The notes under the pieces: generated by a model
What the model was told of the DNA's origin: nothing
Databases searched by the model: none
What the model saw: the letters and a program-made list of their open reading frames with translations, nothing else
Translations under genes and position numbers: made by a program
Shown: positions 61,835-64,000 of the stretch, one piece after another
Numbering within the stretch: the stretch's first letter is position 1
How the letters are laid out: each line of letters starts with the position of its first letter
From: a virus
Length of the DNA stretch: 64,000 bases
Strand: one strand, 5' to 3'
IMG/VR virus record: IMGVR_UViG_3300020185_002701
Coordinates: 23,944-87,943 of that record

Positions 61835-63189
61835 GATTCTCTCTCATAATGTACACTAGTACCAAAAGGTGCTTCAGGAGATTGCCCGTTATAGCCACCG
61901 TGTACAATAAACAGTGTCTCACAATAGTTTTCATCTCCCCAACTGTTCCAAGGGTATCCGTCAGTGAACATCACAAACAGTTTAGGATTGATACCCTGAT
62001 CTTTCATGTAGTCCCAACAGCACATAAAGTCCGTACCGCCACCGCCCATAGATTCATATTCTAAAAATTCATCTATGTTATTTTCGTCAAAATCCTGAGG
62101 ATTGTGTACCTCAGTATCAAAACAAAACAAATGTATATTGAAGTTGGTATACTGATCCATGCAGCCTTGTGTCTCTGACAATATGTCTTGTAGCATATCC
62201 TGAGACATACTACCTGAAGTATCAATTGCAATTGCAATATCAATACTTTCATCATAGTCCATGCTGGGCAAGTAAAAGCCTGCATCAACTCCCTTACGGC
62301 TAGGACGTCTATACGTGTAGTCGCTCTTTACAGTGCTTTGTATTTTAGTAGGTAACATATCGCGCCAATTTAATTGAGGAGAAAGAAACTCGTTAATGAG
62401 CCTCCGAACACCACTGGGTAAATTGCCAGCATCCTGGCCACGTGCACTTTGCAATACAGTACTCTGTACTTCCTGACTGATTTGCTCTTTCTCTTCTTGG
62501 GTGTACCGAATAGGACCATTGGTACCATCATTGTTTCCAGTACCAGGAGCATCATCTTCCTCTCCAGCATCATTACCATCTAGATGCATATCAAAAGGTG
62601 AGTATTGTATTACTCTGCCATTCTCTTCTGCATCTGTGATCATCTCGTCATATAGTTCTTCTGACGTCTTACCACGAGCCTGATGATCGTATATAATTTG
62701 TATACTTTCAATCTTTTTACCAATTCGAGCTTCAACCAAATCGCTATTTACAATCTTGTCGTTGGCAATGTTCCAGATGTCAGCTTGTCTTGTGGTGTTG
62801 TTAACGTAATCCACATACTGCTCATCTGTATCAAAATCCTTTCGATTCTTAGTGATCTCCCAGTCACGATTGCGTCTCCCCATATGATCATATACACAAT
62901 GTAATACTTCGTGACCAAAGCCAAACTCGTTTTCCCCTTCGTGTTCGTTAAACATTGCAACTAAATTACGATTGTAGTAAAAGTTCTTGCCGTCTGTTGC
63001 AAGGGTAGGACACCAGCTTGTAGCATCTACTAGGTTAAGTCTGGTTGCTTGGTTGCCAAAGAACGGAGCACTCATTAAGAGTTTCACACGAGCTTTAATT
63101 AGGATATCTCGAATTTCTTCGCTAGATAAATCAGTTTCTGGGATATGAAAGCTGGGTTTTTTCTGGGCAGTAGTATCTTTAGTACTCAT
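61831..63189 (-). CDS. VWA-like protein with N-terminal HEXXH metallopeptidase-like domain (452 aa)
   Basis: The N-terminal domain has HEVLH (His93, Glu94, His97) followed by YDHMGRRN, the layout of DUF2201-type putative metallopeptidase domains. A linker of Asp/Gly/Asn-rich residues (about 200-230) leads to the VWA-like domain with the MIDAS motif AIDTSGSMS (Asp323, Ser325, Ser327), GGGGTDF and VMFTDGYPW. Family knowledge: such proteins work with MoxR-type AAA+ ATPases, encoded here just upstream. A near-consensus sigma70 promoter (63221-63248) and an AGGAG site precede the ATG, so it may be expressed early by host RNA polymerase, separately from the ATPase. Confidence 0.85.
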   Translation of the reverse strand: MSTKDTTAQKKPSFHIPETDLSSEEIRDILIKARVKLLMSAPFFGNQATRLNLVDATSWCPTLATDGKNFYYNRNLVAMFNEHEGENEFGFGHEVLHCVYDHMGRRNRDWEITKNRKDFDTDEQYVDYVNNTTRQADIWNIANDKIVNSDLVEARIGKKIESIQIIYDHQARGKTSEELYDEMITDAEENGRVIQYSPFDMHLDGNDAGEEDDAPGTGNNDGTNGPIRYTQEEKEQISQEVQSTVLQSARGQDAGNLPSGVRRLINEFLSPQLNWRDMLPTKIQSTVKSDYTYRRPSRKGVDAGFYLPSMDYDESIDIAIAIDTSGSMSQDMLQDILSETQGCMDQYTNFNIHLFCFDTEVHNPQDFDENNIDEFLEYESMGGGGTDFMCCWDYMKDQGINPKLFVMFTDGYPWNSWGDENYCETLFIVHGGYNGQSPEAPFGTSVHYERES

Positions 63190-63220
63190 ATAAACTCCTA
63201 ATTTCTTAACCTACTCTTAT

Positions 63221-63248
63221 ATTATAGCAGATTTCACAGTATTGTCAA
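63221..63248 (-). promoter_or_regulatory. Sigma70-type promoter, consensus -35 and -10
   Basis: On the minus strand TTGACA (63243-63248) and TATAAT (63221-63226) are separated by 16 bases, both perfect matches to the bacterial housekeeping consensus. A start near 63214 gives a leader of about 25 bases with AGGAG before the VWA gene at 63189. It contrasts with the late octamers of the plus strand and implies early transcription by the unmodified host polymerase. Confidence 0.85.
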
Positions 63249-63275
63249 GCTCTAAGTGTTTGATTTAAAAGAGGA

Positions 63276-63334
63276 AATTAGTGCCCGGGCTGTAGGTAGG
63301 AGTAGGGAGTGTGTAGATTGCCCGGGCACCAATT
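63276..63334 (-). other. GC-rich inverted repeat / possible terminator
   Basis: Arms 63276-63290 and 63320-63334 pair at 14 of 15 positions; the core GTGCCCGGGC pairs with GCCCGGGCAC without mismatch. The loop is 29 bases, purine-rich on the plus strand. Each arm also contains the palindrome GCCCGGGC. It starts a few bases after the stop of the AAA+ ATPase gene and lies upstream of the sigma70 promoter, so a transcription terminator or mRNA-end structure is plausible, although the following T-run is interrupted and the loop is long. Confidence 0.7.
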
Positions 63335-63337
63335 AAA

Positions 63338-64000
63338 CTATACGATATACTTGGTATATCGCTCCGAAAAGACCTTGTATAAGTCTTTGTCAAGATCAGT
63401 TCGGATGTTGAACCGAATTTTGTAATCCTTCATAATGGTCTTGAAGAACAGGATTACTTGTTCGGGTTGAAAATTACTGTACGCAAATCGTACAGTGTTA
63501 TTAAAGAACTTCTTAAAGTCGCCCTTGATGCCATCTCGCTTGTAAATATTGTGGATTTCATAACTCAGTCCAACTACTAAACTGGTCATTGCACTTACTT
63601 CGTTCTTAAGCTCTTTATCAATTGTAGTTACAGAACCGTCCAAGATGCTTTCTGGATTAGGTAAACGTCCTGCTGAACGTCTATGTTCCATAAACTTAGC
63701 AGCCATACCATCGCCTACTGAGCCAGCAATCTCTGCCTTACGCTCGTAATCAGGTGCAGCATCAAAGTCAGGATGCCACAAAGCGTCTGATACATCTACC
63801 CAACTACGTGGTGACGCCCATGCTTCGCTAGCACTCTTGGGGTCAAATGCAAACAAATCCTGTTTTGCAAAACTTAGATAACCAACTACATCAGGATGCA
63901 CTTCTTGATGGATGGCCCAGTCTTTCCAGTCTTCAAAGTCTACTACTAACTCAACATGTCGGAAACGATTAGCAAGGGGAGCAGGCATACGATATGTAAC
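63338..64000 (-). CDS. MoxR-like AAA+ ATPase, C-terminal part, 5' end outside window
   Basis: The frame continues through the right edge (VTYRMPAPLANRF...), so the ATG at 63988 is internal and the P-loop half lies outside. The visible 220 residues begin with the MPAPLANRFRHVEL segment characteristic of AAA+ ATPases of the MoxR/dynein-like type (end of the core domain with an arginine), followed by ASPRSWVDVSDAL (sensor 2-like region with conserved Arg) and helical C-terminal extensions. Such ATPases pair with VWA/HEXXH proteins, encoded next at 61831. A GC-rich hairpin follows its stop. Walker motifs cannot be checked here. Confidence 0.75.
   Translation of the reverse strand, partial: VTYRMPAPLANRFRHVELVVDFEDWKDWAIHQEVHPDVVGYLSFAKQDLFAFDPKSASEAWASPRSWVDVSDALWHPDFDAAPDYERKAEIAGSVGDGMAAKFMEHRRSAGRLPNPESILDGSVTTIDKELKNEVSAMTSLVVGLSYEIHNIYKRDGIKGDFKKFFNNTVRFAYSNFQPEQVILFFKTIMKDYKIRFNIRTDLDKDLYKVFSERYTKYIV

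Noticed and set aside
62501-62904. Short plus-strand ORFs opposite the VWA gene
   Set aside because: They are antisense to a gene with intact HEXXH and MIDAS motifs and show no coding signature.

Overview
The window looks like part of the genome of a T4-like marine myovirus (cyanophage/pelagiphage type). It is AT-rich and gap-free, with almost every gene overlapping or touching the next. The plus-strand genes are punctuated by T4-type late-promoter octamers (GATAAATA, TATAAATA or AATAAATA). The fibre proteins have the architecture common in T4-like cyanophages, and the minus strand carries an AAA+ ATPase / VWA-metalloprotease pair typical of these phages. No photosynthesis, replication or capsid genes fall in the window, so the host (SAR11, cyanobacterium or another marine bacterium) cannot be fixed from this segment.

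Region 1 (1-31.4 kb, plus strand) is a virion adhesion module. It holds a giant structural protein open at the left edge (>4,450 aa), a 222-aa structural protein, a fibre ending in an S74 self-cleaving chaperone, a 4,110-aa protein with an intact subtilisin-type protease followed by Ig-like, LamG-like, six Calx-beta-like repeats and a seven-bladed FG-GAP propeller, a second fibre sharing its N-terminus with the S74 fibre, and a 323-aa structural protein.

Region 2 (31.4-59.9 kb, plus strand) is a phage-encoded glycan factory of about 30 genes under at least four late promoters. It contains GT-A-like glycosyltransferases, a nucleotide-sugar dehydrogenase, two methyltransferases, three radical SAM proteins, three paralogous putative transferases, an RmlC-type epimerase, two SGNH hydrolases and three SDR epimerases/reductases. 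It also contains a minimal split TPP enzyme (E1-alpha and E1-beta genes about 5 kb apart), a HldE-like nucleotidyltransferase and kinase in swapped order, a cupin, a HAD phosphatase, a carbamoyltransferase, and a 1,132-aa protein built of ten degenerate glycosyltransferase-like repeats. Late control and the position directly after the fibre genes suggest, by inference, that the sugars decorate the virion or are attached during assembly, rather than modifying the host early.

Region 3 (59.9-64.0 kb, minus strand) converges on region 2 with overlapping stop codons. It encodes the C-terminal part of an AAA+ ATPase (cut by the right edge), a GC-rich inverted repeat, a near-perfect sigma70-type promoter, a HEXXH/VWA protein and five small conserved-type phage proteins. 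One intercistronic hairpin there sequesters a Shine-Dalgarno sequence.

No tRNA, rRNA, CRISPR array, IS element or integrase was seen. No stretch over 300 bases lacks a gene; the longest gap is about 150 bases (63190-63337). All family assignments come from reading motifs, not from database searches.
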